Notes under the pieces: model-generated
The model's database searches: none
What the model saw: the letters and a program-made list of their open reading frames with translations, nothing else
Told to the model about the DNA's origin: nothing
Shown here: piece by piece, positions 9,721 to 18,921 of the stretch
Layout: each line of letters starts with the position of its first letter
How positions within the stretch are numbered: the stretch's first letter is position 1
Translations under genes and position numbers: made by a program
Origin: Roseiarcus sp963737365
Lineage (GTDB): Bacteria > Pseudomonadota > Alphaproteobacteria > Rhizobiales > Beijerinckiaceae
DNA: 64,000 nt
Assembly (NCBI GenBank): GCA_963737365.1
Contig: CAVTSD010000007.1
Location: 620,001-684,000 of the forward strand
Direction of reading: 5' to 3'

Positions 9721-10563
9721 ATGACCGACGCGGCGGTTCCGGACCGGCCGGGATTTCATCTCGTCGACCCAAGCCCTTGGCCGCTTGTCGGCGCGTCATT
9801 CGGGTTTCTGTCGGCCTTCGGCCTCATATTGTTCATGCACGGTTCGAGCTTCGGCCCCGGGCTTCTGACGATCGGCGTCGCAGGCATCCTGTTCACGATG
9901 GCGGGCTGGTGGCGTGATGTCGTCTACGAAGCTCAGGGCGGCTTCCACAACCGGATCGTGCGCCGCGGCCTAACTTTTGGCATGCTCCTTTTCATCGCTT
10001 CCGAGGTCATGTTCTTCGTTGCCTGGTTCTGGGCCTTTTTCTGGAACGCGCTCAACCCCGCCGATCCGCAGACCTACGGGCTTCTCGATTTCAGCGGCGG
10101 GATCTGGCCGCCCAAGGGCACGGAGGTGATCAATCCGCTCGCATTGCCGCTGATGAACACATTCGTGCTGCTCACCTCGAGCGCCGCGGTCAATGTCGCG
10201 CACGATGAGCTTCGCGAGGGGCACCGCAAGCTGTTCCAGATCTTCCTCGCCATTGGCATCGCCCTTGGCGTTCTGTTCGTGTTCACCCAGGCCTACGAGT
10301 ACATCCACGCACCGTTCAGCTTCAAGAATTCGATTTACGGCGCGACATTCTTCATGGCGACGGGCTTCCACGGCGCGCACGTCATCATTGGCGTCGTTTT
10401 CCTCTTTGTCTGCCTCATGCGCGCTCTTAGAGGCCAGTTTACGCCCAAGCACCATGTGGGCTTCCAGTTCGCCGCCTGGTACTGGCATTTCGTCGACGTG
10501 GTTTGGCTGTTCCTGTTCAGCTGCATCTACATCTGGGGATCCTGGGGCGCGACCTTCGAATAG
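9721..10563 (+). CDS. coxC: Cytochrome c oxidase subunit III
   Basis: 280-residue seven-helix subunit III, which binds lipid and stabilises proton uptake in aa3 oxidases. Characteristic segments are seen: RGLTFGMLLFIASEVMFFVAWFW, the ATGFHGAHVIIG helix and the C-terminal WYWHFVDVVWLFLF. GGGAGAA lies just before the ATG. It follows ctaG by 19 bases, completing coxB-coxA-ctaG-coxC. Confidence 0.96.
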   Translation: MTDAAVPDRPGFHLVDPSPWPLVGASFGFLSAFGLILFMHGSSFGPGLLTIGVAGILFTMAGWWRDVVYEAQGGFHNRIVRRGLTFGMLLFIASEVMFFVAWFWAFFWNALNPADPQTYGLLDFSGGIWPPKGTEVINPLALPLMNTFVLLTSSAAVNVAHDELREGHRKLFQIFLAIGIALGVLFVFTQAYEYIHAPFSFKNSIYGATFFMATGFHGAHVIIGVVFLFVCLMRALRGQFTPKHHVGFQFAAWYWHFVDVVWLFLFSCIYIWGSWGATFE

Positions 10564-10581
10564 GTCACGCCCGACTTCCGA

Positions 10582-10980
10582 ATGGCGGAGCCGCTCGACA
10601 ATGCTCGAGTCGGCATGACCGGTCGACACGAGGTTCTGGTCACGCGAGAGCTGACGGTCGGCGCTATTTTGGACGGCATGCCATTAGTCTTCGGCACGCC
10701 CATGATGATCCTGGCGATGGAGATGGCTTCCGCATCGGCCGCGGCGCCGCATTTGCCCGCGGGCTGGGTGACGGTCGGCAGCGAAGTCAATGTGCGCCAC
10801 CTCGCGCCGACACCGGTCGGGCGCACGGTGGTCGCAACCGCTAAGATCCTCGAAGTCTCCCGCCGTTCGATGCTGCTCGCGGTCGAAGCGCATGACGGCG
10901 TCCGAAAGATCGGGCAGGGAACCCACCGCCGGAGCGCGGTTAACCTGGAGAGTTTCGCCGAGCGCCTCGTCGGCGGGTAG
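10582..10980 (+). CDS. Hotdog-fold thioesterase, FlK-like (fluoroacetyl-CoA thioesterase family)
   Basis: 132 residues. The order and spacing of Thr39, Glu47 and His73 (FGTP, then MEMASA, then VNVRH) reproduce the Thr42/Glu50/His76 triad of the fluoroacetyl-CoA thioesterase FlK exactly (8 and 26 residues apart), and the VGSEVNVRHLAPTPVG segment is the family signature. Most bacterial members are not fluoroacetate-resistance enzymes; a general acyl-CoA housekeeping hydrolase is the safer inference. The gene starts 18 bases after coxC and is probably co-transcribed with it. The substrate cannot be told from sequence. Confidence 0.8.
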   Translation: MAEPLDNARVGMTGRHEVLVTRELTVGAILDGMPLVFGTPMMILAMEMASASAAAPHLPAGWVTVGSEVNVRHLAPTPVGRTVVATAKILEVSRRSMLLAVEAHDGVRKIGQGTHRRSAVNLESFAERLVGG

Positions 10981-11109
10981 CGCAGGCGCTCGGCGAGTTG
11001 ACGCTGGTCACTTCCAGATTGTCTTTGCGCGCGACAATGCCCGCCGATCTGGTAAGGGGCTTAAGGAAATCAGATCGCCGTAAAGAGCGGCGAGACGAGT
11101 GAGCCAGGC

Positions 11110-11469
11110 ATGTTGGAGCGAGTGCAGGACGGGCCAGCGCAGACCGTGGCGCTACGCGCGAGCGGCGCGGTCGAAGCTCGAGATGTCGAGGCAGCGATCG
11201 ATGCGGCCGTGGGCGACGCCGCAACCGGCCTGGTCGTGATTATCGCCTCCGATTTTGGCGGCGATTTCGCGGAATTGGCGCGCGGACTTGCGACCTCCGC
11301 GCTTGCTCACAAGTCGTTGGTCAAGCTCGCCGTCGTCGTCGACCCGGAACAGATGGACGGAGCCACGCTCAATAGCTTCGAGGCTTCGCCCGTCGGCGTT
11401 CGCCAGTTCGCCCATGCCGACGCAAACGCCGCGCTCGAATGGGCGGCCGCGGCCCGGCGAGGGGAGTAA
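11110..11469 (+). CDS. SpoIIAA-like (STAS-related) small protein
   Basis: 119 residues of alternating alpha/beta pattern. It has an N-terminal VALRASGAV strand, a VEAAIDAAVG helix, a hydrophobic LVVIIAS strand and a C-terminal VRQFAHADANAALEWA ending that resembles the SpoIIAA-like family (PF11964). It lacks the phosphorylatable Ser context of true anti-sigma antagonists. Unknown role; the only context is its position downstream of the cox cluster and the thioesterase on the same strand, after a 129-base gap. Confidence 0.5.
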   Translation: MLERVQDGPAQTVALRASGAVEARDVEAAIDAAVGDAATGLVVIIASDFGGDFAELARGLATSALAHKSLVKLAVVVDPEQMDGATLNSFEASPVGVRQFAHADANAALEWAAAARRGE

Positions 11470-11891
11470 CGGAGGGGTTTTGGTGCCGGAAGTTACGTAA
11501 TTAGTATGTAAATTTAGTCTCGATCGCACGCGGTTGAACTCAGCAGCGTCTCCATGGAGACGGTCCAACAACTCATTTGGATTGTCTTGGTCCCGCGCGG
11601 TTTCGTTGCCGAAATGGCTGCTTGCAAGGGTTGGATTTCCTTGGTTTTTCTTGGATTCTCTCGTCCGAATTGAGACTTTTCAACGGGTTACGCGGATATT
11701 TCAGAGAAACTTTTTTCCTCGCGCCTTTCCCCAGTCTTTGGATCGCCGGACGGGAGCTTGCGGTCGAAGCGGCGGGACGGCGAGGGGTTGCTCATAAGGC
11801 GAGCTTACGTTTAATTCTGATTTTTCGCAATCTTTTGTCGCCCGGCCTAGCCCGTCGCTCTCTGACCACCGCAAAGCCCAAAAGCCATCGC
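11470..11891. other. Gene-free stretch with dispersed repeat
   Basis: 422 bases with no convincing coding region. T-rich segments (for example around 11640-11720) contrast with the GC-rich neighbourhood, and the stretch contains the 20-base motif at 11672-11691 that recurs in inverse orientation near 57 kb. Open frames here encode low-complexity Phe/Arg-rich peptides without a ribosome site. Confidence 0.6.
11672..11691 (+). repeat. Dispersed 20-bp motif, copy 1
   Basis: GAGACTTTTCAACGGGTTAC. It matches 19 of 20 bases of the reverse complement of 57045-57064. Both copies sit in gene-free, locally AT-richer DNA and both have a TTTTT...GGATTC-like flank on the 5' side. Confidence 0.7.
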
Positions 11892-12644
11892 TCAACGCCC
11901 GCCAGAGACCGTCACCACGCTGCCGGTGACAAAGCGGGAGGCGGGCGAGATGAGCCAGGCTGCGGCTTCCGCGATCTCCTCTGGCGCGCCGACGCGGCGC
12001 AAGGGCGTCATCGCCTCGATGCGCTCGCGGAAGCCCGGCTGGGCGATCTGGTCGCGGGTCAAGTCTGTTGCGGTGAAGCCGGGCGCGACGACATTGGCGC
12101 GGACGCCTTCGGGCCCAACCTCGGTTGCGAGACCCCTGGTGAAGCTCTCGACCGCCCCCTTCGTCGCCGAATAAGACGCAAGCCCCGGCAGTCCGCCGAG
12201 CCGCGCGGCGATCGACGAGATATTGACGATCGACCCGCCGTTCCCGCCGTGTTTGGTCGAGAGTCGGAGCACGGCTTCTTTGCAGGCGAGGATGGTTCCG
12301 ATCACATTGATCTGAAAGAGCCGGACCAACTCCTCGGCTTCGCGCTTGTCGGTGGTGACCGCGGCTCCCGTGACGCCCGCGTTGTTGACGAGACCGGCGA
12401 GCGGCCCGAGCGCCTTCGTCGCCTGGTCGAACAATCGGGGAAGCTGAGCGGGGTCGGCGACGTCGGCCTGAAAAGCCTGCGCCTCGCCCCCCGACTTCCT
12501 GATCTCCGCTACTGTCGCCTCAGCCGCCTTGGCGTTGGCCGCATAGTTGACCGCGACCGCGTGGCCGTCGGCAGCAAGCTTGCGGCAGATGGCGGCGCCG
12601 ATGCCGCGCGAACCTCCCGTGACGATGATGAGGCCAGAAGGCAT
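11892..12644 (-). CDS. SDR-family NAD(P)-dependent oxidoreductase
   Basis: 250 residues, classical short-chain dehydrogenase. The cofactor motif TGGSRGIG lies near the N terminus, NNAG follows at about residue 87, and catalytic Ser plus YSATK are present (IVNISSIAA...YSATKGA). The C-terminal GSVVTVSGGR is typical of the FabG-like clade. The start at 12642-12644 (MPSGLIIVTGG) is chosen over one 16 codons earlier because GGAG precedes it and the Rossmann fold begins at once. An Arg after the first beta strand suggests NADP preference (inference). Substrate unknown; it stands alone. Confidence 0.9.
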   Translation of the reverse strand: MPSGLIIVTGGSRGIGAAICRKLAADGHAVAVNYAANAKAAEATVAEIRKSGGEAQAFQADVADPAQLPRLFDQATKALGPLAGLVNNAGVTGAAVTTDKREAEELVRLFQINVIGTILACKEAVLRLSTKHGGNGGSIVNISSIAARLGGLPGLASYSATKGAVESFTRGLATEVGPEGVRANVVAPGFTATDLTRDQIAQPGFRERIEAMTPLRRVGAPEEIAEAAAWLISPASRFVTGSVVTVSGGR

Positions 12645-12727
12645 GACAAAACTCCAACGATTTCGGGAATAATCGAGCGATAGTGACGCCAAACTCTTCG
12701 TCCGGTCAAATCAACGAAGCGTTAGGC

Positions 12728-13504
12728 TCACGGCTTCAAGCGCCATCCGGTGCGGAAGATCCATGTCAGAACCGCGAGGCATAGGAGGATAAAGAGCGCG
12801 GTGAATCCCAGGCTCGCCGCGACGCTCACGTCCCCCTGGCCGTAGAAGCTCCAACGGAAGCCGCTGATCAGATAGACGACGGGGTTGAACAGGCTGACCG
12901 TCCGCCAGAACGGCGGCAGCATGTCGATCGAATAGAAAGCGCCGCCGAGAAACGTGAGCGGCGTCACCACCAGCGAGGGAATGACGGCGAGCTGCTCGAA
13001 GTTCTTGGCCCAGATGCCGATGATGAAGCCGAACAGGCTGAAGGCGATTGACGTGAGCGCGAGGAACGCGATCATCCAAAAAGGATGTTCAATGCGCAGC
13101 GGCACCAGCAGCGCAGCGGTTGCAAGAATGATGAGGCCGATCGCGATCGACTTGGTGGCCGCCGCGCCGACGTAGGCGCAGACCGCCTCGATCGCGGACA
13201 AGGGCGCGGTGAGCAACTCGTAGATCTGGCCAGTAAATTTGGGAAAATAGATCCCGATCGAGGCGTTGGAGATGCTCTGCGTGAGAAGGGACAGCATCAT
13301 GAGGCCCGGCACGATGAATGAGCCATAGCTGACCCCGCTTACTTCGCGGATGCGCCCTCCGATCGCCGCGCCGAAGACGATAAAATAGAGCGCCGTGGTG
13401 ATGACGGGAGTCGCCACGCTTTGGAGAATCGTGCGCTGCGTGCGCTGCATTTCGGAGCGGTAAATCGACCAGACCCCGCTCAAATTAATTGCTGAAACCG
13501 TCAC
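12728..13504 (-). CDS. ABC-2 type exporter permease
   Basis: 258 residues with six predicted membrane helices and the ABC-2 signature region LFNPVVYLISGFRWSFYG near the C terminus. Starts with GTG inside the stop of the ATPase gene (GTGA overlap), which ties the two as one transporter. Related permeases export drugs, polysaccharides or lipids; the cargo is not evident. The N-terminal SGVWSIYRSEMQRTQRTI amphipathic helix is typical of the NodJ/DrrB-like group. Confidence 0.9.
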   Translation of the reverse strand: MTVSAINLSGVWSIYRSEMQRTQRTILQSVATPVITTALYFIVFGAAIGGRIREVSGVSYGSFIVPGLMMLSLLTQSISNASIGIYFPKFTGQIYELLTAPLSAIEAVCAYVGAAATKSIAIGLIILATAALLVPLRIEHPFWMIAFLALTSIAFSLFGFIIGIWAKNFEQLAVIPSLVVTPLTFLGGAFYSIDMLPPFWRTVSLFNPVVYLISGFRWSFYGQGDVSVAASLGFTALFILLCLAVLTWIFRTGWRLKP

Positions 13505-14442
13505 GCCGCGCGCCCCACGAGATCAACGAAAATGTCTTCGAGCGAGGTGGCGCTGGTTTCGAGATCCTTGAAATCGACTCCGATCTCGCTAAGGCGGCGC
13601 AACAGCGTCGGCACCCCGGTGTCCTCCTCTCCAGCGGAAAAGCGATAGGAGAGGCGGCGCCCGCTGTCCTCGAGCTCAAGCGGCCAACCGGCCAGCTCCT
13701 TCGGCAGCGCCGGCAGCGGCTTCTGGAGCGCGAGCGTCAGGCGACGTTTCCCGAGCTTGCGCATGAGCTCGGCCTTCTCCTCTACGAGCACGATCCGGCC
13801 ATTGTTGATGACGCCCACCCGGTCCGCCATCTCCTCGGCCTCCTCGATATAATGGGTGGTCAGAATGACGGTCACGCCCTGGCTGCGCAGGCGCCGCACC
13901 AGCGTCCACATGTCGCGTCTGAGATTGACGTCGACGCCCGCGGTCGGCTCGTCCAGGAACAACACGTCTGGCTCATGAGCCAGGGCCTTGGCGATCATCA
14001 CCCGCCGTTTCATGCCGCCTGATAATTCGACAATCCGGGTATCGCGCCTGTCCCAGAGCGACAGGTCGCGCAGCAATTGTTCGACGTAGGCGGGATTGGG
14101 CGCGCGTCCGAACAGCCCGCGGCTGAATGTCGCCGCCCGGCGAACGGTGGAGAAAATATCGAGCGCGATCTCTTGCGGAACGAGGCCGACGACCGACCTC
14201 GTCGCGCGATAGTCGCGAACCACGTCATGGCCGTCGATGAGGACGTGGCCCGAAGTCATCGACACAGAGCCGCAGATGACCCCGATCAGCGTCGTCTTGC
14301 CGGCCCCGTTCGGGCCGAGAAGGGCGAAAATCTCCCCTCGGGCGATTTCGAGATCAATCGAGTCGAGCGCGACGAGCCCCGAATTGTAGCGTTTGGTCAC
14401 CCCGGCGATCGATATCATCGGCGGCATCGCCTTTCCCCCCAA
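13501..14442 (-). CDS. ABC-2 type exporter ATP-binding protein
   Basis: 313 residues with Walker A GPNGAGKTT, Q-loop, signature LSGGMKRRVMIAKA, Walker B VLFLDEPTAGVD and switch His in LTTHYIEEAEEMADRV, followed by a roughly 90-residue C-terminal domain common in NodI/DrrA/CcmA-like ATPases. Partner of the overlapping downstream permease. The start could be the ATG at 14442 or an internal Met at codon 6 or 9 (MISIAGVTKRY is where the conserved domain begins). Confidence 0.93.
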   Translation of the reverse strand: MGGKAMPPMISIAGVTKRYNSGLVALDSIDLEIARGEIFALLGPNGAGKTTLIGVICGSVSMTSGHVLIDGHDVVRDYRATRSVVGLVPQEIALDIFSTVRRAATFSRGLFGRAPNPAYVEQLLRDLSLWDRRDTRIVELSGGMKRRVMIAKALAHEPDVLFLDEPTAGVDVNLRRDMWTLVRRLRSQGVTVILTTHYIEEAEEMADRVGVINNGRIVLVEEKAELMRKLGKRRLTLALQKPLPALPKELAGWPLELEDSGRRLSYRFSAGEEDTGVPTLLRRLSEIGVDFKDLETSATSLEDIFVDLVGRAA

Positions 14443-14646
14443 ACAGACGCGCTCATGGGCGCGGCTGACAGGGGCGGCGACGGCGGCGCGCGTGGGCCGG
14501 GGGCCGCGAACCTTCGGCCGCGAGCCCGCTATGTAGGCGCGTAGAGGACGCGCGTCATCCCCTTATGCCGGGTCGCCTCGCAGGAAAGCCACGCAGCCGA
14601 AACGCCTCCGACGGCGATGAGGATCTACCAAGCCCCTGTACAGGAA

Positions 14647-14964
14647 TCAGAAGGCCATCGGGACAAAGAAGCAGTAGACGCCCGACTGACCGCTGGCCCC
14701 GTCATCCCGGTAGAAGATCCAGTAATCTCCATCTTGGCTAGGCAGAGCCTGGCCGACGGGGATGCGACGGACGTACCCGTCGACGGAGTAATAGTCATCG
14801 GAAATCCGATGCACCTGCTCGGGACGAAGATGATGAGCGTCCGCCGGGCCGCAGCACGAAGCTTTCACCCAGTCGGGAACAGGTTTCCCGTCCGACCAGT
14901 AATCATGTGCGTCCGCGCCGCCAGCGGACAAAGCAAACAATAATACGGCGATTCGAGCAATCAT
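14647..14964 (-). CDS. Small secreted protein, conserved rhizobial type
   Basis: 105 residues. A signal peptide (MIARIAVLLFALSAGGADA) is followed by a mature region with HDYWSDGKPVPDWVKASCCGPADAHHL, DGYVRRIPVGQALPS and a WIFYRDD...SGVYCFFVP ending. Three Cys and many aromatic residues suggest a compact exported domain, possibly disulfide-bonded. Similar proteins with the VPxWVKxSCCGPADxHHL block are frequent in Rhizobiales but have no assigned function to my knowledge. It stands alone, convergent with nothing. Confidence 0.65.
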   Translation of the reverse strand: MIARIAVLLFALSAGGADAHDYWSDGKPVPDWVKASCCGPADAHHLRPEQVHRISDDYYSVDGYVRRIPVGQALPSQDGDYWIFYRDDGASGQSGVYCFFVPMAF

Positions 14965-15483
14965 CTCAGTCCCCTTTGCGGGTTTCCAAGTTGGAATGAT
15001 GCCGAACCCCTGGGAGTCTTCCTTCCTTCAACCCAAGTCCACGCTGAACCACTCTCGCCGCAGCAAATCTCGTGCCGCGGGCGCAACTCATTGATGTAAT
15101 GCTGCTTCCGCAGCCGTCCAGTTGGCAAGGGAGACTTCACAACAAATGTGAGGAGTTCGCTCAGAAGCCCGACCACGAGAGGCGAACGTTGAGACACCGG
15201 CATTGAGGGCCAGCAGTTCCGCTTTCGCCTTGCACAAGGGTGACTAGGCAAAGGTGTTGCAGCCAAATTGAGCCATGGAATGTCGCGCAATTTTTGTGCA
15301 ACTCCTTCAGCCTTAATCCCGACGTGTGGGGCAGAATTCGCGGGTTCAGGGAAGGTTCCCTAACGTTTGGGAAGATGAAGCGGGTCGCGGCGGTCGCTTT
15401 GAGCCCAAAGCGCGAACGCCGGCGGCTCATACGACCCGCAGACGGCCTTGCCGCAACTCAAGCCTCGGGGTAACCCGCAAGCC
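14965..15483. other. Gene-free stretch before parC
   Basis: About 519 bases with no supported gene. Short open frames on the minus strand have rhizobial intergenic-type composition and no ribosome site. The promoter of parC is presumably here, but I cannot place it. Confidence 0.5.
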
Positions 15484-17736
15484 ATGGCCAAACCCGTTCC
15501 GCCGCCTCCGGCCCCGCCTTCGGTCCCGATCGACATCAACCTGCGCGATGCGCTCGAGGAGCGCTATCTCGCCTATGCGCTCTCCACCATCATGGGGCGG
15601 GCGCTCCCCGACGCTCGCGACGGGCTGAAGCCCGTGCACCGCCGCATTCTCTATGGCATGCACATTCTCCGCCTCGACCCGGGCACGGCCTTTAAGAAAT
15701 GCGCGAAGATCGTCGGCGACGTGATGGGCTCGTTCCATCCGCACGGCGACCAGGCGATCTACGAGGCGCTGGTGCGTCTCGCGCAGGATTTCGTCTCGCG
15801 CTATCCGCTCGTCGAGGGGCAGGGGAATTTCGGCAACATCGACGGCGATAACGCCGCCGCCTACCGCTACACCGAAGCGCGGATGACCGACGTCGCGCGC
15901 CTCATCATGGAGGGCGTTGACGAAGATTCGGTCGATTGGCGCGACAATTATTCGGGAGACACGAAAGAGCCGATCGTCATGCCCTCGGCGGTGCCGAATC
16001 TGCTCGCCAATGGCTCGCAGGGAATTGCGGTCGGCATGGCGACGTCGATTCCGCCCCACAACATCGCCGAACTTTGCGACGCCGCGCTCTATCTCATCGC
16101 CCATCCCGAGGCCGACGCCGAAGCGCTCGCCACCTTCGTGCCCGGTCCTGATTTCCCGACCGGCGGCGTCGTCATCGATGACAAGTCTGCGATCATCGAA
16201 ACCTACCGAACCGGCCGCGGCGCCTTTCGGGTCAGGGCGCGCTGGGAGAAGGAGGATGCAGGCCGCGGCGGCTGGGTCGCAGTCGTCACGCAGATTCCCT
16301 ATGGCGTTCAGAAGTCTCGGCTGATCGAGCAGATCGCCAATCTTCTCAACGAGAAGAAGATCCCGCTGCTCTCCGACGTGCGCGACGAATCGACCGAGGA
16401 CGTGCGCATCGTGCTCGAGCCGCGCACCCGAGCGGTCGAGCCGGAAACGCTGATGGAATCCCTATTCAGGCTGACCGAACTCGAGGCGCGGGTTTCGGTC
16501 AACATGAACGTGCTGGTCGACGGCGTCACGCCCCGGGTCGTTTCGCTCGGCGAAGCGCTCAGGCAATGGCTTGACCATCGCCGCGCCGTGCTGGTGCGGC
16601 GATCGCGTCACCGGTTGGCGGCGATCGACAAGCGGCTCGAACTGCTCGCCGGGATGATCATCGTCTTCCTCAATCTCGACGAGGTCATCCGCATCGTTCG
16701 CGAGGACGACGACCCGAAGGAGGCGCTGAAAGCCCGCTTTTCTCTGACTGAGCCGCAGGTCGTCTACGTTCTCGACACGCGCTTGAGAAGCCTGCGCCGC
16801 CTCGAGGAAATGGCGCTGCGCAAGGAGCAGGACGAGCTCTCCAAGGAAAAAGCGACGATCGAGGCGTTGCTCGCCAGCGAAAAGAAGCAGTGGCAGATGA
16901 TCGCGGTCGAGATCCGCGAGGTCAAAAAGAAGTTCGGGCCCGAGACCGCGCTCGGCCGGCGGCGCACCAGTTTCGAGGCGGCGCCCGACGTCATCGTCGC
17001 CGATCTCGCCGAGGCGATGATCGAGCGCGAATCCTTGACCATCGTCGTGTCGCAGAAGGGCTGGATTCGGGCGCTCAAAGGTCAGGTCGCCGACCTCACC
17101 ACCGCCACGTTCAAAGGCGACGACGGCTTGAAGACCTCGTTCTTCGCGGAGACGACCTCGAAGATTTTGGTGCTGGCGAGCGACGGAAAGGTGTTCACGC
17201 TCGAAGCCTCCAAATTGCCCGGCGGGCGAGGGCAGGGCGAGCCGATCCGCCTCATGGCCGACATCGAGGAGAGCGCGTCGATCGTCGCCGTCTGGGCTTA
17301 CACTGCGGGCGCGAAGCGGCTCATCGCGTCAAGTGACGGCAACGGCTTTGTCGTCGGCGACGACGAGCTTCTGTCCTCGACCCGCAAGGGGAGGGCGGTG
17401 CTCAATGTCACGGCTCCCACAAGCGCGGCGTTGATCGTGCCCGCCGCGGGCGACCACGTCGCGATCATCGGGCAGAACCGCAAGCTTCTGGTGTTCCCGT
17501 TTGCGCAGCTCAACGAAATGGCGCGCGGCAAGGGCACGCGGCTTCAGCGCTACAAGGACGGCGGCCCGTCCGACGCCAAGGTTTTCGCCATCGCCGACGG
17601 CCTCACCTGGCGCGACTCGGCGGGGCGCACGTTCACCGTCGCAAAAGCTGAGCTCAAAGAATGGATCGGCAATCGCGCCGAGGCTGGCCGCCTGCCGCCC
17701 AAGGGCTTCCCGAAGACCAATAAGTTCGAAGGCTGA
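15484..17736 (+). CDS. parC: DNA topoisomerase IV subunit A
   Basis: Decatenates daughter chromosomes together with ParE. 750 residues from the ATG at 15484 (MAKPVPPPP); 12 further upstream codons are possible but less likely. The winged-helix core carries catalytic Tyr129 in AAAYRYTEARM, the QRDR HPHGDQAIYEA, and the GyrA/ParC tower and C-terminal beta-pinwheel with fewer blades than GyrA, which is why ParC is called. At the site of the quinolone-contacting Ser80 of E. coli ParC the residue is Gln. ParE is not adjacent. Confidence 0.95.
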   Translation: MAKPVPPPPAPPSVPIDINLRDALEERYLAYALSTIMGRALPDARDGLKPVHRRILYGMHILRLDPGTAFKKCAKIVGDVMGSFHPHGDQAIYEALVRLAQDFVSRYPLVEGQGNFGNIDGDNAAAYRYTEARMTDVARLIMEGVDEDSVDWRDNYSGDTKEPIVMPSAVPNLLANGSQGIAVGMATSIPPHNIAELCDAALYLIAHPEADAEALATFVPGPDFPTGGVVIDDKSAIIETYRTGRGAFRVRARWEKEDAGRGGWVAVVTQIPYGVQKSRLIEQIANLLNEKKIPLLSDVRDESTEDVRIVLEPRTRAVEPETLMESLFRLTELEARVSVNMNVLVDGVTPRVVSLGEALRQWLDHRRAVLVRRSRHRLAAIDKRLELLAGMIIVFLNLDEVIRIVREDDDPKEALKARFSLTEPQVVYVLDTRLRSLRRLEEMALRKEQDELSKEKATIEALLASEKKQWQMIAVEIREVKKKFGPETALGRRRTSFEAAPDVIVADLAEAMIERESLTIVVSQKGWIRALKGQVADLTTATFKGDDGLKTSFFAETTSKILVLASDGKVFTLEASKLPGGRGQGEPIRLMADIEESASIVAVWAYTAGAKRLIASSDGNGFVVGDDELLSSTRKGRAVLNVTAPTSAALIVPAAGDHVAIIGQNRKLLVFPFAQLNEMARGKGTRLQRYKDGGPSDAKVFAIADGLTWRDSAGRTFTVAKAELKEWIGNRAEAGRLPPKGFPKTNKFEG

Positions 17737-17828
17737 TTGCGAGACGATTGTCGCCCCCTTTGGCGGCTGAAACTCGGTCCTGTTAATGAAACTGAGAACA
17801 AAACAGCCGCTCGCGCGTACTGATTTGC

Positions 17829-18857
17829 ATGCAGACACCCATGACTTCCCGCGCTCTTGGAAGCGCCTATGCGCTTGCGGCGTCGGTTCTGATCGCAGCC
17901 CAGGCGCCGCTGTCGTCTCCCGCCGCCAAGCAGTTGAGCATCATCCAGTTCCTTTTTTTGACCCAGATCGCGCTTCTCGCCTCGGTCCCGCTTCTGTTGA
18001 TTTCCTCGGAAAATCGTCGCGGTCTTGTTGGCGCGCTCGGCTCGATGGCGAACTATTGGAAATTGGCTGCGATCTTCGCCGTTAGCGCGGCGGGCCTCGT
18101 TCTTTATAACGTCAGTCTCATTCACGCTCACCCCGTCGTTGTCGTTGCGATCCTGAACCTTGCGCCCTTCTGGGGCGCGCTTGTTGCGCTCGTCCTGAGC
18201 CGGACGCCGATCCCGGTCTCGCCGGTCGTCTTCTTCGCCTGCGCGGCCGTGGCGTTTCTTGGCGCCACCGCGGTGGCGTGGAGCCAGGCGAAGGACGGTT
18301 CCGGTCTTCTCGCCGAGGTTTTGAAGGGATCCTGGCTGTTCGCGCTGCCGATCCCGATCTTCACCGTTCTGAGCGGCTCGCTTATGTCCAAGTGGTTCTC
18401 GGATCTGAACGCATCCGGGGTGATCGCGGCGAACATCCTCGTGGGCTGTGTCGTCCTGATACCCGTGACGGCGATGCTGCTGATCGCGCGGGGCGAACCC
18501 TTATTTTCGCACCTCGAGCTCACGCTCCTCATGGTCGCCGGCATTATTCTGGCCGATACGATCGGGCGGGTCTTCTATCAAAAGGCGCTGAACACCACCG
18601 GCAACGACAATGGCTTCGTCACCATGTTCCAGAATCTGGAGCCGGCGATTGCGGCGCTGATTGCGTTTTGCCTGTCGCCATGGATCGAAGGGTTGGCCTT
18701 CGTGGCCGGATGGCCGTTTTTCGCCGGGCTCGGACTCACCGCCTTAAGTCTTTTCATCTTTTCGTGGAGCTCGCTCCGGCAGGCAAATCAGCAGGACACG
18801 GACAAGCAGGACAACGCCGCCGCCCCAGTCGACCGGAGCTTGGCGATTCGAATGTAA
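17829..18857 (+). CDS. DMT-superfamily (EamA-type) transporter
   Basis: 342 residues with about ten hydrophobic helices in two EamA halves; the first half ends near VAFLGATAVAWS and the second contains MFQNLEPAIAALIAFC, the conserved Glu-Pro helix of the family. The C-terminal 25 residues are polar and cytosolic. Members export amino acids or small metabolites; substrate unknown here. The ATG at 17829 has only a weak ribosome site, and a second Met (codon 5) is possible. Confidence 0.85.
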   Translation: MQTPMTSRALGSAYALAASVLIAAQAPLSSPAAKQLSIIQFLFLTQIALLASVPLLLISSENRRGLVGALGSMANYWKLAAIFAVSAAGLVLYNVSLIHAHPVVVVAILNLAPFWGALVALVLSRTPIPVSPVVFFACAAVAFLGATAVAWSQAKDGSGLLAEVLKGSWLFALPIPIFTVLSGSLMSKWFSDLNASGVIAANILVGCVVLIPVTAMLLIARGEPLFSHLELTLLMVAGIILADTIGRVFYQKALNTTGNDNGFVTMFQNLEPAIAALIAFCLSPWIEGLAFVAGWPFFAGLGLTALSLFIFSWSSLRQANQQDTDKQDNAAAPVDRSLAIRM

Positions 18858-18921
18858 AGCGCGAGAGCAATCCCTCGGCTTCGCCTCCTGAAGCGACGCG
18901 GCGCCTCTGGTGAGCGGGCCG

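Noticed and set aside
11577..12683. Plus-strand 368-codon open frame opposite the SDR gene
   Set aside because: Mostly antisense to SDR; N-terminal part covers the repeat motif and has no ribosome site.
14965..15430. Two minus-strand open frames upstream of parC
   Set aside because: No ribosome sites and intergenic-type composition; no homology recognisable.
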